The position numbers were made by a program, and so were the translations under genes. Below are positions 24,141-37,544 of a stretch of 64,000 bases of DNA, one piece after another; within the stretch, counting starts at the first letter, position 1; each line of letters begins with the position of its first letter. The DNA is from Amaurobius ferox. Its lineage: Eukaryota > Arthropoda > Arachnida > Araneae > Amaurobiidae. The stretch lies in NCBI GenBank assembly GCA_951213105.1, contig OX578142.1, positions 7,146,649-7,210,648 on the forward strand, read 5' to 3'. Under the pieces are notes generated by a model. That model did no database searches. It saw only the letters and a program-made list of their open reading frames with translations, and was not told the DNA's origin.

Positions 24141-27100
24141 GTTTGTGCCTCCGATCTTGCTATATTGACTAGAAATTAGATATTTTAGAGTGACCTTACG
24201 AGTTTATGCAATAAAATTAATGAATTATCCTTATATGAACGATGGCAGAATAAGGAGTGTGTGCGTCCGTTCTTACTATATTGACTAGAAATTAGCTATT
24301 TTATAGTGACGTTTCGAGTTTATGCAATCAAATTAATGAATTATCCTTATATGAACGATGGCACAATAAGGAGTGTGTGCTTCCGTTCTTGCTATATTGA
24401 ATAGTAATTAGCAGTTTTAGAGTGACGTTACGAGTTTATGTAATCAAATTAATGAATTATCCTTATATGAACGATGGCACAATAAGGAGTTTGTTCTTCC
24501 GTACTTGCTATATTGACAAGAAATTAGCTATTTTTGAGTGACGTTACGAGTTTATGAAATCAAATTAATGAATTATCCTTATATGAACGATGGCACAATA
24601 AGGAGTGTGTGCTTCCGTTCTTGCTATATTGACTAGAATATAACTATTTTAGAATGACGTTACGAGTTTTTGCAATCAAATTAATGAAATATCCTTATAT
24701 GAACGATGGCACAGTAAGGAGCGTGTGCTTCCGTTCTTGCTATATTGACTAGAATATAACTATTTTAGAATGACATTACGAGTGTATGCAATCAAATTAA
24801 TGAATTATCCTTTTATGAACGATGGCACAATAAAGAGTGTGTGTTTCCGTTCTTGATATATTGACTCGAAATTAGCTATTTATAGTGACGTTACGAGTTT
24901 ATGCAATCAATTTATGAATTATCCTTATATGAACGATGACACGATAAGGAGTGTGTGCGTCCGTTCTTGCTATATTGACTAGCACTTAGCTATTTTAGAG
25001 TGACGTTACTTGTTTATGCAATCAAATTAATGAATTATCCTTATATGAACGATGGCACAAAAAGGAGTGTGTGCTACCGTTCTTACTATATTGACTAGAA
25101 ATTAGCTGTTTTAGAGTGACGTTACGATTTTATGCATTCAAATTAATGAATAATCCTTATATGAACGATGGCACAATAAAGAGTGTGTGCTTCCGTTCTT
25201 GCTATATTGACTAGAAATTAGCAATTTTAGATTGACGTTACGAGTTTATGCAATCATATTAATGAATTATCGTTATATGAACGATAGCACAATAAGGAAT
25301 GTGTTCTTCCGTTCTTGCTTTATTCAATAGAAATTAGCTACTTTAGAGTGACGTTACGAGTTTATGCAATCAAATTAATGAATTATCCTTATATGAACAA
25401 TGCACAATAAGGAGTGCGTGCTTCTGTTCTTTCTACTTTGATTAGAAATTAGCTATTTTAGAGTGACCTTACGAATTTATGCAATCAAATTAATGAATTA
25501 TCCTTATATGAACGATGGCACAATAAGGAGTGTGTGCCTCCGATCTTGCTATATTGACTAGAAATTAGCTATTTTAGAGTGACCTTACGAGTTTATGCAA
25601 TAAAATTAATGAATTATCCTTATATGAACGATGGCAGAATAAGGAGTGTGTGCGTCCGTTCTTGCTATATTGACTAGAATATAACTATTTTAGAATGACG
25701 TTACGAGTTTAAGCAATCAAATTAATGAATTATCCTTTTATGAACGATGGCACAATAAAGAGTGTGTGCTTCCGTTCTTGATATATTGACTCGAAATTAG
25801 CTATTTAGAGTGACGTTACGAGTTTATGCAATCAATTTATGAATTATCCTTATATGAACGATGGCACGATAAGGAGTGTGTGCGTCCGTTCTTGCTATAT
25901 TGACTAGCACTTAGCTATTTTAGAATGACGTTACGAGTTTATGCAATCAAATTAATGAATTATCCTTATATGATCGATGGCTCAATAAGGAGTGTGTGCT
26001 TCCGTTCTTGCTATATTGACTAGAAATTAGCTATTTTAGTGTGACGTTACGAGTTTATGCAATCAAATTAATGAATTATCCTTATATGAACGATGGCACA
26101 AAAAGGAGTGTGTGCTACCGTTCTTTCTATATTGACTAGAAATTAGCTGTTTTAGAGTGACGTTACGATTTTATGCAATCAAGTTAATGAATTATCCTTA
26201 TATGAACGATGGCACAATAAAGAGTGTGTGCTTCCGTTCTTGCTATATTGACCAAAAATTAGCAATTTTAGATTGACGTTACGAGTTTATGCAATCAAAT
26301 TAATGAATTATCGTTATATGAACGATGGCATAATAAGGAATGTGTTCTTCCGTTCTTGCTTTATTCAATAGAAATTAGCTACTTTAGAGTGACGTTACGA
26401 GTTTAAGCAATCAAATTAATGAATTTTCCTTATATGAACGATGGCACAATAAGGAGTGTGTGCTCCCTTTCATCAAAGTCATATGTGCATCGTTCATATA
26501 AGGAAAATTAATGAATTATCCTTATATGAACGATGGCACAATAATGAGTGTGTGCTTCCTTTCTTGCTATATTGACGAGTAATTAGCTATTTCAACTTGA
26601 CGTTACGAGTTTATGCAATCAAATTAATGAATTATCCTAATATGAACGATGGCACAATAATGAGTGTGTGCTTCCTTTCTTGCTATATTGACGAGTAATT
26701 AGCTATTTCAACTTGACGTTACGAGTTTATGCAATCAAATTAATGAATTATCCTAATATGAACGATGGCACAATAAGGAGTGTGTGCTGACGTTCTTGCT
26801 ATATTGACTAGAAATTAGCAATTTTAGAGTGACGTTACGAGTTTATGCAATCAATTTAATAAATTATCGTTATATGAGCGATGGCACAATAAGGAATCTG
26901 TTCTTCCGTTCTTGCTTTATGCAATAGAAATTAGCTACTTTAGAGTGACGTTACGAGTTTATGCAATCAAATTAATGAATTATCCTTATATGAACGATTT
27001 CACAATAAGGAGTGTGTGCTTCCCTTCTTGCTATATTGACTAGATATTAGCTATTTCAAAGTGACGTTACGAGTTTATGCAATCAAATCAATGAATTATC

Positions 27101-29215
27101 CTTATATGAACGATGGCACAATAAGGAGTTTGTGCTTCCGCTCTTGCTATATTGACTAGAAATTAGCTATTTTAAAGTGACGTTGCGAGTTTATGCAATC
27201 AAATTAATTAATTATCCTTATATGAACGATGGCACAATAAGGAGTGTGTGCTTCCGTTCTTGCTATATTGACTCAAAATTAGCTATTTTAGAGTGACGTT
27301 ACGAGTTTATGCAATCAAATTAATGAATTAACCTTATATGAACGATGGCATAATAAGGAGTGTGTGCTTCCGTTCTTGCTATATTGACTAGATGATAACT
27401 ATTTTAGAATGACGTTACGAGTTTATGCAATCAAATTAATGAATTATCCTTATATGAATGATATCACAATAAAGAGTGTGTATCTTCCTTTCTTGCTATA
27501 TTGACTAGAAATTATCTATTTTAGAGTGACGTTACGAGTTTATGCAATCAAATTACTGAATTATCCTTATATGAACGATGGCGCAATAAGGAATGTGTGC
27601 TTCCGTTCTTGCTATATCAACTTGAAATTAGCTATTTTAGAGTGACTTTACGAGTTTATGCAATCAAATTAATGAATTGTCCTTATATGAACGATGGCAC
27701 AATAATGAGTGTGTGCTTCCTTTCTTGCTATATTGACGAGTAATTAGCTATTTCAACTTCACTTTACGAGTTTATGCAATCAAATTAATGAATTATCCTA
27801 ATATGAACGATGGCACAATAAGGAGTGTGTGCTGACGTTCTTGCTATATTGACTAGAAATTAACTATTTTAGAGTGACGGTACGAATTTATGCAATTAAA
27901 TTAATGAATTATCCTTATATGATCGATGGCTCAATAAGGAGTGTGTCCTTCCGTTCTTGCTATATTGACTAGAAATTAGCTATTTTAGTGTGACGTTACG
28001 AGTTTATGCAATCAAAATAATGAATTATCCTTATATGAACGATGGCACAAAAAGGAGTGTGTGCTACCGTTCTTGCTATATTGACTAGAAATTAGCAATT
28101 TTAGATTGACGTTACGAGTTTATGCAATCAAATGAATTAATTATCGTTATATGAACGATGGCATAATAAGGAATGTGTTCTTCCGTTCTTGCTTTATTCA
28201 ATAGAAATTAGCTATTTTAGTGTGACGTTACGAGTTTATGCAATCAAATTAATGAATTATCCTTATATGAACGATGGCACAAAAAGGAGTGTGTGCTACC
28301 GTTCTTGCTATATTGACTAGAAATTAGCAATTTTAGATTGACGTTACGAGTTTATGCAATCAAATGAATTAATTATCGTTATATGAACGATGGCATAATA
28401 AGGAATGTGTTCTTCCGTTCTTGCTTTATTCAATAGAAATTAGCTACTTTAGAATGACGTTACGAGTTTATGCAATCAAATTAATGAATTATCCTTATAT
28501 GAATGATGGCACAATAAAGAGTGTGTATCTTCCTTTCTTGCTATATTGACTAGAAATTATCTATTTTAGAGTGACGTTACGAGTTTATGCAATCAAATTA
28601 CTGAATTATCCTTATATGAACGATGGCGCAATAAGGAGTGTGTGCTTCCGTTCTTGCTATATCAACTTGAAATTAGCTATTTTAGAGTGACTTTACGAGT
28701 TTATGCAATCAAATTAATGAATTATCCTTATATGAACGATGGCACAATAATGAGTGTGTGCTTCCTTTCTTGCTATGTTGACGAGTAATTAGCTATTTCA
28801 ACTTGACTTTACGAGTTTATGCAATCAAATTAATGAATAATCCTTATATGAACGATGGCACAATAAGGAGTATGTGCTTCTGTTCTTGCTATATTGACTA
28901 GAAATTAGCTATTTTAGAGTGACGTTACGAGTTTATGCAATCAATTAATGAATTATCCTTTTATGAACGATGGCACGATAAGGAGTGTATGCGTCCGTTC
29001 TTGGTATATTGACTAGCAATTAGCTATTTTAGAGCGACGTTACGAGTTTATGCAATCAAATTAATGAATAATCCTTATATGAACGATGGCACAATAAGGA
29101 GTGTGTGCTTCCGTTCTTGCTATATTGACTAAAATTTAGCTGTTTGAGAGTGACGTTACGAGTTTACGCAATCAAATTAATGAATTTCCTTATATGAACG
29201 ATGGCACAATAAGGA
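24141..29215 (+). repeat. HOR-A copy A2.2 (5,075 bp, one monomer lost)
   Basis: Same unit as A2.1 but 116 bp shorter. The loss is at about 25430, where gtgcttctgttct joins ttctactttgattag directly and skips the actatgctagag monomer. It carries gaattgtccttatatg near 27677, otherwise seen only in A3.3. Confidence 0.9.
26488..26535. repeat. fold-back junction F3 (HOR-A copy A2.2)
   Basis: Same junction as F1, with a single mismatch between the arms (ggaaaatt in the left arm). It is 5,075 bp from F2, equal to the length of the HOR-A unit that lacks one monomer near 25430. Confidence 0.9.
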
Positions 29216-32200
29216 GTGTGTGCTTCCGTTCATGCTATATTGACTAGAATATAACTATTTTAGAATGACGTTACGAATTTATGCAATCCAATTTATGAAT
29301 TATCCTTATATGAACGATGGCACAATAATTAGTGTGTGCTTCCTTTCTTGCTATATTGACGAGTAATTAGCTATTTCAACTTGACGTTACGAGTTTATGC
29401 AATCAAATTAATGAATTATCCTAATATGAACGATGGCACAATAATGAGTGTGTGCTTCCGTTCTTGCTATATTGACTAGAATATAACTATTTTAGAATGA
29501 CGTTACGAGTTTATACAATCAAATTAATGAATTATCCTTATATGAATGATGGCACAATAAAGAGTGTGTATCTTCCTTTCTAGCTATATTGACTAGAAAT
29601 TATCTATTTTAGAGTGACGTTACGAGTTTATGCAATCAAATTACTGAATTATCCTTATATGAACGATGGCGCTATAAGGAGTGTGTGCTTCCGTTCTTGC
29701 TATATCAACTAGAAATTAGCTATTTTAGAGTGACTTTACGAGTTTATGCAATCAAATTAATGAATTATCCTAATATGAACGATGGCACAATAAGGAGTGT
29801 GTGCTGACGTTCTTGCTATATTGACTAGAAATTAACTATTTTAGAGTGACGGTACGAGTTTATGCAATCAAATTAATGAATTATCCTTATATGATCGATG
29901 GCTCAATAAGGAGTGTGTGCTTCCGTTCTTGCTATATTGACTAGAAATTAGCTATTTTAGTGTGACGTTACGAGTTTATGCAATCAAATTAATGAATTAT
30001 CCTTATATGAACGATGGCACAAAAAGGAGTGTGTGCTACCGTTCTTACTATATTGACAAGGAATAAGCTGTTTTAGAGTGACGTTACGATTTTATGCAAT
30101 CAAATTAATGAATTATCCTTATATGAACGATGGCACAATAATTAGTGTGTGCTTCCTTTCTTGCTATATTGACGAGTAATTAGTTATTTCAACTTGACGT
30201 TACGAGTTTATGCAATCAAATTAATGAATTATCCTAATATGAACGATGGCACAATAATGAGTGTGTGCTTCCTTTCTTGCTATATTGACGAGTAATTAGC
30301 TATTTCAACTTGACGTTACGAGTTTATGCAATCAAATTAATGAATTATCCTAATATGAACGATGGCACAATAAGGAGTGTGTGCTGACGTTCTTGCTATA
30401 TTGACTAGAAATTAGCAATTTTAGAGTGACGTTACGAGTTTATGCAATCAATTTAATAAATTATCGTTATATGAGCGATGGCACAATAAGGAATGTGTGC
30501 TTCCGTTCTAGCTATATTGAATAGAAACAAGCTATTTTAGAGTGTCGTTACGAGTTTATGCAAATTAATGAATTATCCTGATATGAACGATGGCACAATA
30601 ATGAGTGTGTGCTTCCTTTCTTGCTATATTGACGAGTAATTAGCTATTTCAACTTGACGTTACGAGTTTATGCAATCAAATTAATGAATTATCCTTATAT
30701 GAATGATGGCACAATAAAGAGTGTGTATCTTCCTTTCTAGCTATATTGACTAGAAATTATCTATTTTAGAGTGACGTTACGAGTTTATGCAATCAAATTA
30801 CTGAATTATCCTTATATGAACGATTGCACAATAATGAGTGTGTGCTTCCTTTCCTGCTATATTGACGAGTAATTAGCTATTTCAACTTGACTTTACGAGT
30901 TTATGCAATCAAATTAATGAATTATCCTAATACGAACGATGGCACAATAAGGAGTGTGTGCTGACGTTCTTGCTATATTGACTAGAAATTAACTATTTTA
31001 GAGTGACGGTACGAGTTTATGCAATCAAATTAATGAATTATCCTTATATGAACGATGGCACAATAAGGAATGTGTGCTTCCGTTCTAGCTATATTGAATA
31101 GAAACAAGCTATTTTAGAGTGTCGTTACGAGTTTATGCAATCAAATTAATGAATTACCCTTATATGAACGATGGCACAATAAGGAGTGTGTGCTTCCGTT
31201 CTTGCTATATCAACTAGAAATTAGTTAATTTAGAGTGAAGTTATGAGGTTATGCAATAAAATTAATGAATTATCCTTATATGAACGATGGCACAGTAAGG
31301 AGTGTGTGCCTCCGTTCTTTCTATATTGAATAGAAATTAGCTATTTTAGAGTCACGTTACGAGTTTATGCAATCAAATTAATGAATTATCCTTATATGAA
31401 CGATGGCACAATAAGGAGTGTGTGCTTCCGTTCTTGCTATATTGACTAGAATTTAGCTATTTTAGAGTCACGTTACGAGTTTATGCAATCAAATTAATGA
31501 ATTATCCTTATATGAACGATGGCACAATAAGGAGTGTGTGCTTCCGTTCTTGCTATATCAACTAGAAATTAGTTAATTTAGAGTGACGTTACGAGTTTAT
31601 GCAATCAAATTAATGAATTATCCTTATATGAACGATGGCACAATAAGGAGTGTGTGCTTCCGTTCTTGCTATATTGACTAGAATTTAGCTATTTTAGAGT
31701 CACGTTACGAGTTTATGCAATCAAATTAATGAATTATCCTTATATGAACGATGGCACAATAAGGAGTGTGTGCTTCCGTTCTTGCTATATCAACTAGAAA
31801 TTAGTTAATTTAGAGTGACGTTACGAGTTTATGCAATCAAATTAATGAATTATCCTTATATGAACGATGGCACAATAAGGAGTGTGTGCTTCCCTTCTTG
31901 CTATATTGACTAGAAATTAGCTATTTCAAAGTGACGTTACGAGTTTATGCAATCAAATCAATGAATTATCCTTATATGAACGATGGCACAATAAGGAGTT
32001 TGTGCTTCCGCTCTTCCTATATTGACTAGAAATTAGCTATTTTAAAGTGACGTTGCGAGTTTATGCAATCAAATTAATTAATTATCCTTATATGAACGAT
32101 GGCACAATAAGGAATGTGTGCTTCCGTTCTTGCTATATTGACTAGAAATTAGCTATTTTAGAGTGACGTTACGAGTTTATGCAATCAAATTAATGAATTA

Positions 32201-32680
32201 TCCTTATATGAACGATGGCATAATAAGGAGTGTGTGCTTCCTTTCTAGCTATATTGACTAGAAATTATCTATTTTAGAGTGACGTTACGAGTTTATGCAA
32301 TCAAATTACTGAATTATCCTTATATGAACGATGGCGCTATAAGGAGTGTGTGCTTCCGTTCTTGCTATATCAACTAGAAATTAGCTATTTTAGAGTGACT
32401 TTACGAGTTTATGCAATCAAATTAATGAATTATCCTAATATGAACGATGGCACAATAAGGAGTGTGTGCTGACGTTCTTGCTATATTGACTAGAAATTAA
32501 CTATTTTAGAGTGACGGTACGAGTTTATGCAATCAAATTAATGAATTATCCTTATATGATCGATGGCTCAATAAGGAGTGTGTGCTTCCGTTCTTGCTAT
32601 ATTGACTAGAAATTAGCTATTTTAGTGTGACGTTACGAGTTTATGCAATCAAATTAATGAATTATCCTTATATGAACGAT
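29216..32680 (+). repeat. block B2, left part
   Basis: About 30 monomers after the end of the HOR-A array. It resembles B3 (from 57303) but is about four monomers shorter over the first ~800 bp, as the offset changes from 28,086 to 28,550 bp. It contains a local dimer duplication near 31447-31910. Only satellite is present. Confidence 0.85.
31447..31910 (+). repeat. dimer duplication (2 x 232 bp)
   Basis: A two-monomer module (tagaatttagctattttaga with gtcacg, then tatcaactagaaattagtta) occurs twice in a row, with landmarks at 31447 and 31679 (232 bp apart). The matching places in B1 (near 17700) and in the 40.5-kb and 60.2-kb regions hold one copy each. Confidence 0.85.
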
Positions 32681-35112
32681 GGCACAAAAAGGAGTGTGTG
32701 CTACCGTTCTTACTATATTGACAAGGAATAAGCTGTTTTAGAGTGACGTTACGATTTTATGCAATCAAATTAATGAATTATCCTTATATGAACGATGGCA
32801 CAATAAAGAGTGTGTGCTTCCGTTCTTGCTATATTGACTAGAAATTAGCAATTTTAGATTAACGTTACGAGTTTATGCAATCAAATTAATGAATTATCCT
32901 TATATGAACGATGGCACAAAAAGGAGTGTGTGCTACCGTTCTTACTATATTGACAAGGAATAAGCTGTTTTAGAGTGACGTTACGATTTTATGCAATCAA
33001 ATTAATGAATTATCCTTATATGATCGATGGCACAATAAAGAGTGTGTGCTTCCGTTCTTGCTATATTGACTAGAAATTAGCAATTTTAGATTGACGTTAC
33101 GAGTTTATGCAATCAAATTAATTAATTATCGTTATATGAACGATGGCATAATAAGGAATGTGTTCTTCCGTTCTTGCTTTATTCAAAAGAAATTAGCTAC
33201 TTTAGAGTGACGTTACGAGTTTAAGCAATCAAATTAATGAATTTTCCTTATATGAACGATGGCACAATAAGGAGTGTGTGCTCCCTTTCTTGCTATATTG
33301 AATAGAAATTAGCTTTTTTAGAGTGAGATTACGAGTTTATGCAATCAAATTAATGAATTATCTTTATATGAACGATGGCACAATAAGGAGTGTGTGCTTC
33401 CGTTCTTGCTATATTGACTTGAGATTAGCTATTTTAGAATGACGTTACGAGTTTATGCAATCAAATTAATGAATAATCCTTATATGAACGATGGCACAAT
33501 AAGGAATATGTGCTTCTGTTCTTGCTATAGTGACTAGCAATTAGCTATTTTAGAGCGACGTTACGAGTTTATGCAATCAAATTATGAATAATCCTTATAT
33601 GAACGATGGCACAATAAGGAGTGTGTGCTTCCGTTCTTGCTATATTGACTAAAAATTAGCTGTTTGAGAGTGACGTTACGAGTTTACTCAATCAAATTAA
33701 TGAATTATCCTTATATGAACGATGGCACAATAAGAAGTGTGTGCTTCCGTTCATGCTATATTGACTAGAATATAACTATTTTAGAATGACGTTACGAATT
33801 TATGCAATCCAATTTATGAATTATCCTTATATGAACGATGGCACAATAAAGAGTGTGTGCTTCCGTTCTTGCTATATTGACTCGAAATTAGCTATTTTAG
33901 ATTGACGTTACGAGTTTATGTAATCAAAATAATGAATTATCCTTATATGAATGATGGCACAATAAGTAGTGTGTGCTTCCGGTCTTGCTATATTGACTCG
34001 AAATTAGCTATTTTAGAGTGACTTTACAAGATTATGCAATCAAATTAATGAATTATCCTTATATGAACGATGGCACAATAATTAGTGTGTGCTTCCTTTC
34101 TTGCTATATTGACGAGTAATTAGCTATTTCAACTTGACGTTACGAGTTTATGCAATCAAATTAATGAATTATCCTAATATGAACGATGGCACAATAATGA
34201 GTGTGTGCTTCCTTTCTTGCTATATTGACGAGTAATTAGCTATTTCAACTTGACGTTACGAGTTTATGCAATCAAATTAATGAATTATCCTAATATGAAC
34301 GATGGCACAATAAGGAGTGTGTGCTGACGTTCTTGCTATATTGACTAGAAATTAGCAATTTTAGAGTGACGTTACGAGTTTATGCAATCAATTTAATAAA
34401 TTATCGTTATATGAGCGATGGCACAATAAGGAATGTGTGCTTCCGTTCTAGCTATATTGAATAGAAACAAGCTATTTTAGAGTGTCGTTACGAGTTTATG
34501 CAAATTAATGAATTATCCTAATATGAACGATGGCACAATAATGAGTGTGTGCTTCCTTTCTTGCTATATTGACGAGTAATTAGCTATTTCAACTTGACGT
34601 TACGAGTTTATGCAATCAAATTAATGAATTATCCTTATATGAATGATGGCACAATAAAGAGTGTGTATCTTCCTTTCTAGCTATATTGACTAGAAATTAT
34701 CTATTTTAGAGTGACGTTACGAGTTTATGCAATCAAATTACTGAATTATCCTTATATGAACGATTGCGCTATGAGGAGTGTGTGCTTTCGTTCTTGCTAT
34801 ATCAACTAGAAATTAGCTATTTTAGAGTGACTTTACGAGTTTATGCAATCAAATTAATGAATTATCCTTATATGAACGATGGCACAATAATGATTGTGTG
34901 CTTCCTTTCCTGCTATATTGACGAGTAATTAGCTATTTCAACTTGACTTTACGAGTTTATGCAATCAAATTAATGAATTATCCTAATACGAACGATGGCA
35001 CAATAAGGAGTGTGTGCTGACGTTCTTGCTATATTGGCTAGAAATTAACTATTTTAGAGTGACGGTACGAGTTTATGCAATCAAATTAATGAATTATCCT
35101 TATATGAACGAT
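32681..35112 (+). repeat. HOR-B copy 1 (2,432 bp, 21 monomers)
   Basis: First of three directly adjacent, equal-length units. Landmarks: ggcacaaaaaggagtg at the start and ctccctttcttgctatattg at 33281. Copy-specific base: aataagtagtgtg near 33964, where the others read aataaggagtgtg. Near its end it reads atattggcta (about 35031), where copy 2 reads atattgacta. Confidence 0.9.
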
Positions 35113-37544
35113 GGCACAAAAAGGAGTGTGTGCTACCGTTCTTACTATATTGACAAGGAATAAGCTGTTTTAGAGTGACGTTACGATTTTATGCAATCAA
35201 ATTAATGAATTATCCTTATATGAACGATGGCACAATAAAGAGTGTGTGCTTCCGTTCTTGCTATATTGACTAGAAATTAGCAATTTTAGATTAACGTTAC
35301 GAGTTTATGCAATCAAATTAATGAATTATCCTTATATGAACGATGGCACAAAAAGGAGTGTGTGCTACCGTTCTTACTATATTGACAAGGAATAAGCTGT
35401 TTTAGAGTGACGTTACGATTTTATGCAATCAAATTAATGAATTATCCTTATATGATCGATGGCACAATAAAGAGTGTGTGCTTCCGTTCTTGCTATATTG
35501 ACTAGAAATTAGCAATTTTAGATTGACGTTACGAGTTTATGCAATCAAATTAATTAATTATCGTTATATGAACGATGGCATAATAAGGAATGTGTTCTTC
35601 CGTTCTTGCTTTATTCAAAAGAAATTAGCTACTTTAGAGTGACGTTACGAGTTTAAGCAATCAAATTAATGAATTTTCCTTATATGAACGATGGCACAAT
35701 AAGGAGTGTGTGCTCCCTTTCTTGCTATATTGAATAGAAATTAGCTTTTTTAGAGTGAGATTACGAGTTTATGCAATCAAATTAATGAATTATCTTTATA
35801 TGAACGATGGCACAATAAGGAGTGTGTGCTTCCGTTCTTGCTATATTGACTTGAGATTAGCTATTTTAGAATGACGTTACGAGTTTATGCAATCAAATTA
35901 ATGAATAATCCTTATATGAACGATGGCACAATAAGGAATATGTGCTTCTGTTCTTGCTATAGTGACTAGCAATTAGCTATTTTAGAGCGACGTTACGAGT
36001 TTATGCAATCAAATTATGAATAATCCTTATATGAACGATGGCACAATAAGGAGTGTGTGCTTCCGTTCTTGCTATATTGACTAAAAATTAGCTGTTTGAG
36101 AGTGACGTTACGAGTTTACTCAATCAAATTAATGAATTATCCTTATATGAACGATGGCACAATAAGAAGTGTGTGCTTCCGTTCATGCTATATTGACTAG
36201 AATATAACTATTTTAGAATGACGTTACGAATTTATGCAATCCAATTTATGAATTATCCTTATATGAACGATGGCACAATAAAGAGTGTGTGCTTCCGTTC
36301 TTGCTATATTGACTCGAAATTAGCTATTTTAGATTGACGTTACGAGTTTATGTAATCAAAATAATGAATTATCCTTATATGAATGATGGCACAATAAGGA
36401 GTGTGTGCTTCCGGTCTTGCTATATTGACTCGAAATTAGCTATTTTAGAGTGACTTTACAAGATTATGCAATCAAATTAATGAATTATCCTTATATGAAC
36501 GATGGCACAATAATTAGTGTGTGCTTCCTTTCTTGCTATATTGACGAGTAATTAGCTATTTCAACTTGACGTTACGAGTTTATGCAATCAAATTAATGAA
36601 TTATCCTAATATGAACGATGGCACAATAATGAGTGTGTGCTTCCTTTCTTGCTATATTGACGAGTAATTAGCTATTTCAACTTGACGTTACGAGTTTATG
36701 CAATCAAATTAATGAATTATCCTAATATGAACGATGGCACAATAAGGAGTGTGTGCTGACGTTCTTGCTATATTGACTAGAAATTAGCAATTTTAGAGTG
36801 ACGTTACGAGTTTATGCAATCAATTTAATAAATTATCGTTATATGAGCGATGGCACAATAAGGAATGTGTGCTTCCGTTCTAGCTATATTGAATAGAAAC
36901 AAGCTATTTTAGAGTGTCGTTACGAGTTTATGCAAATTAATGAATTATCCTAATATGAACGATGGCACAATAATGAGTGTGTGCTTCCTTTCTTGCTATA
37001 TTGACGAGTAATTAGCTATTTCAACTTGACGTTACGAGTTTATGCAATCAAATTAATGAATTATCCTTATATGAATGATGGCACAATAAAGAGTGTGTAT
37101 CTTCCTTTCTAGCTATATTGACTAGAAATTATCTATTTTAGAGTGACGTTACGAGTTTATGCAATCAAATTACTGAATTATCCTTATATGAACGATTGCG
37201 CTATGAGGAGTGTGTGCTTTCGTTCTTGCTATATCAACTAGAAATTAGCTATTTTAGAGTGACTTTACGAGTTTATGCAATCAAATTAATGAATTATCCT
37301 TATATGAACGATGGCACAATAATGATTGTGTGCTTCCTTTCCTGCTATATTGACGAGTAATTAGCTATTTCAACTTGACTTTACGAGTTTATGCAATCAA
37401 ATTAATGAATTATCCTAATACGAACGATGGCACAATAAGGAGTGTGTGCTGACGTTCTTGCTATATTGACTAGAAATTAACTATTTTAGAGTGACGGTAC
37501 GAGTTTATGCAATCAAATTAATGAATTATCCTTATATGAACGAT
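35113..37544 (+). repeat. HOR-B copy 2 (2,432 bp)
   Basis: Exactly the same length as copy 1, with ctccctttcttgctatattg at 35713 (offset 2,432). By eye it differs from its neighbours at only a few bases over 2.4 kb. Confidence 0.9.
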
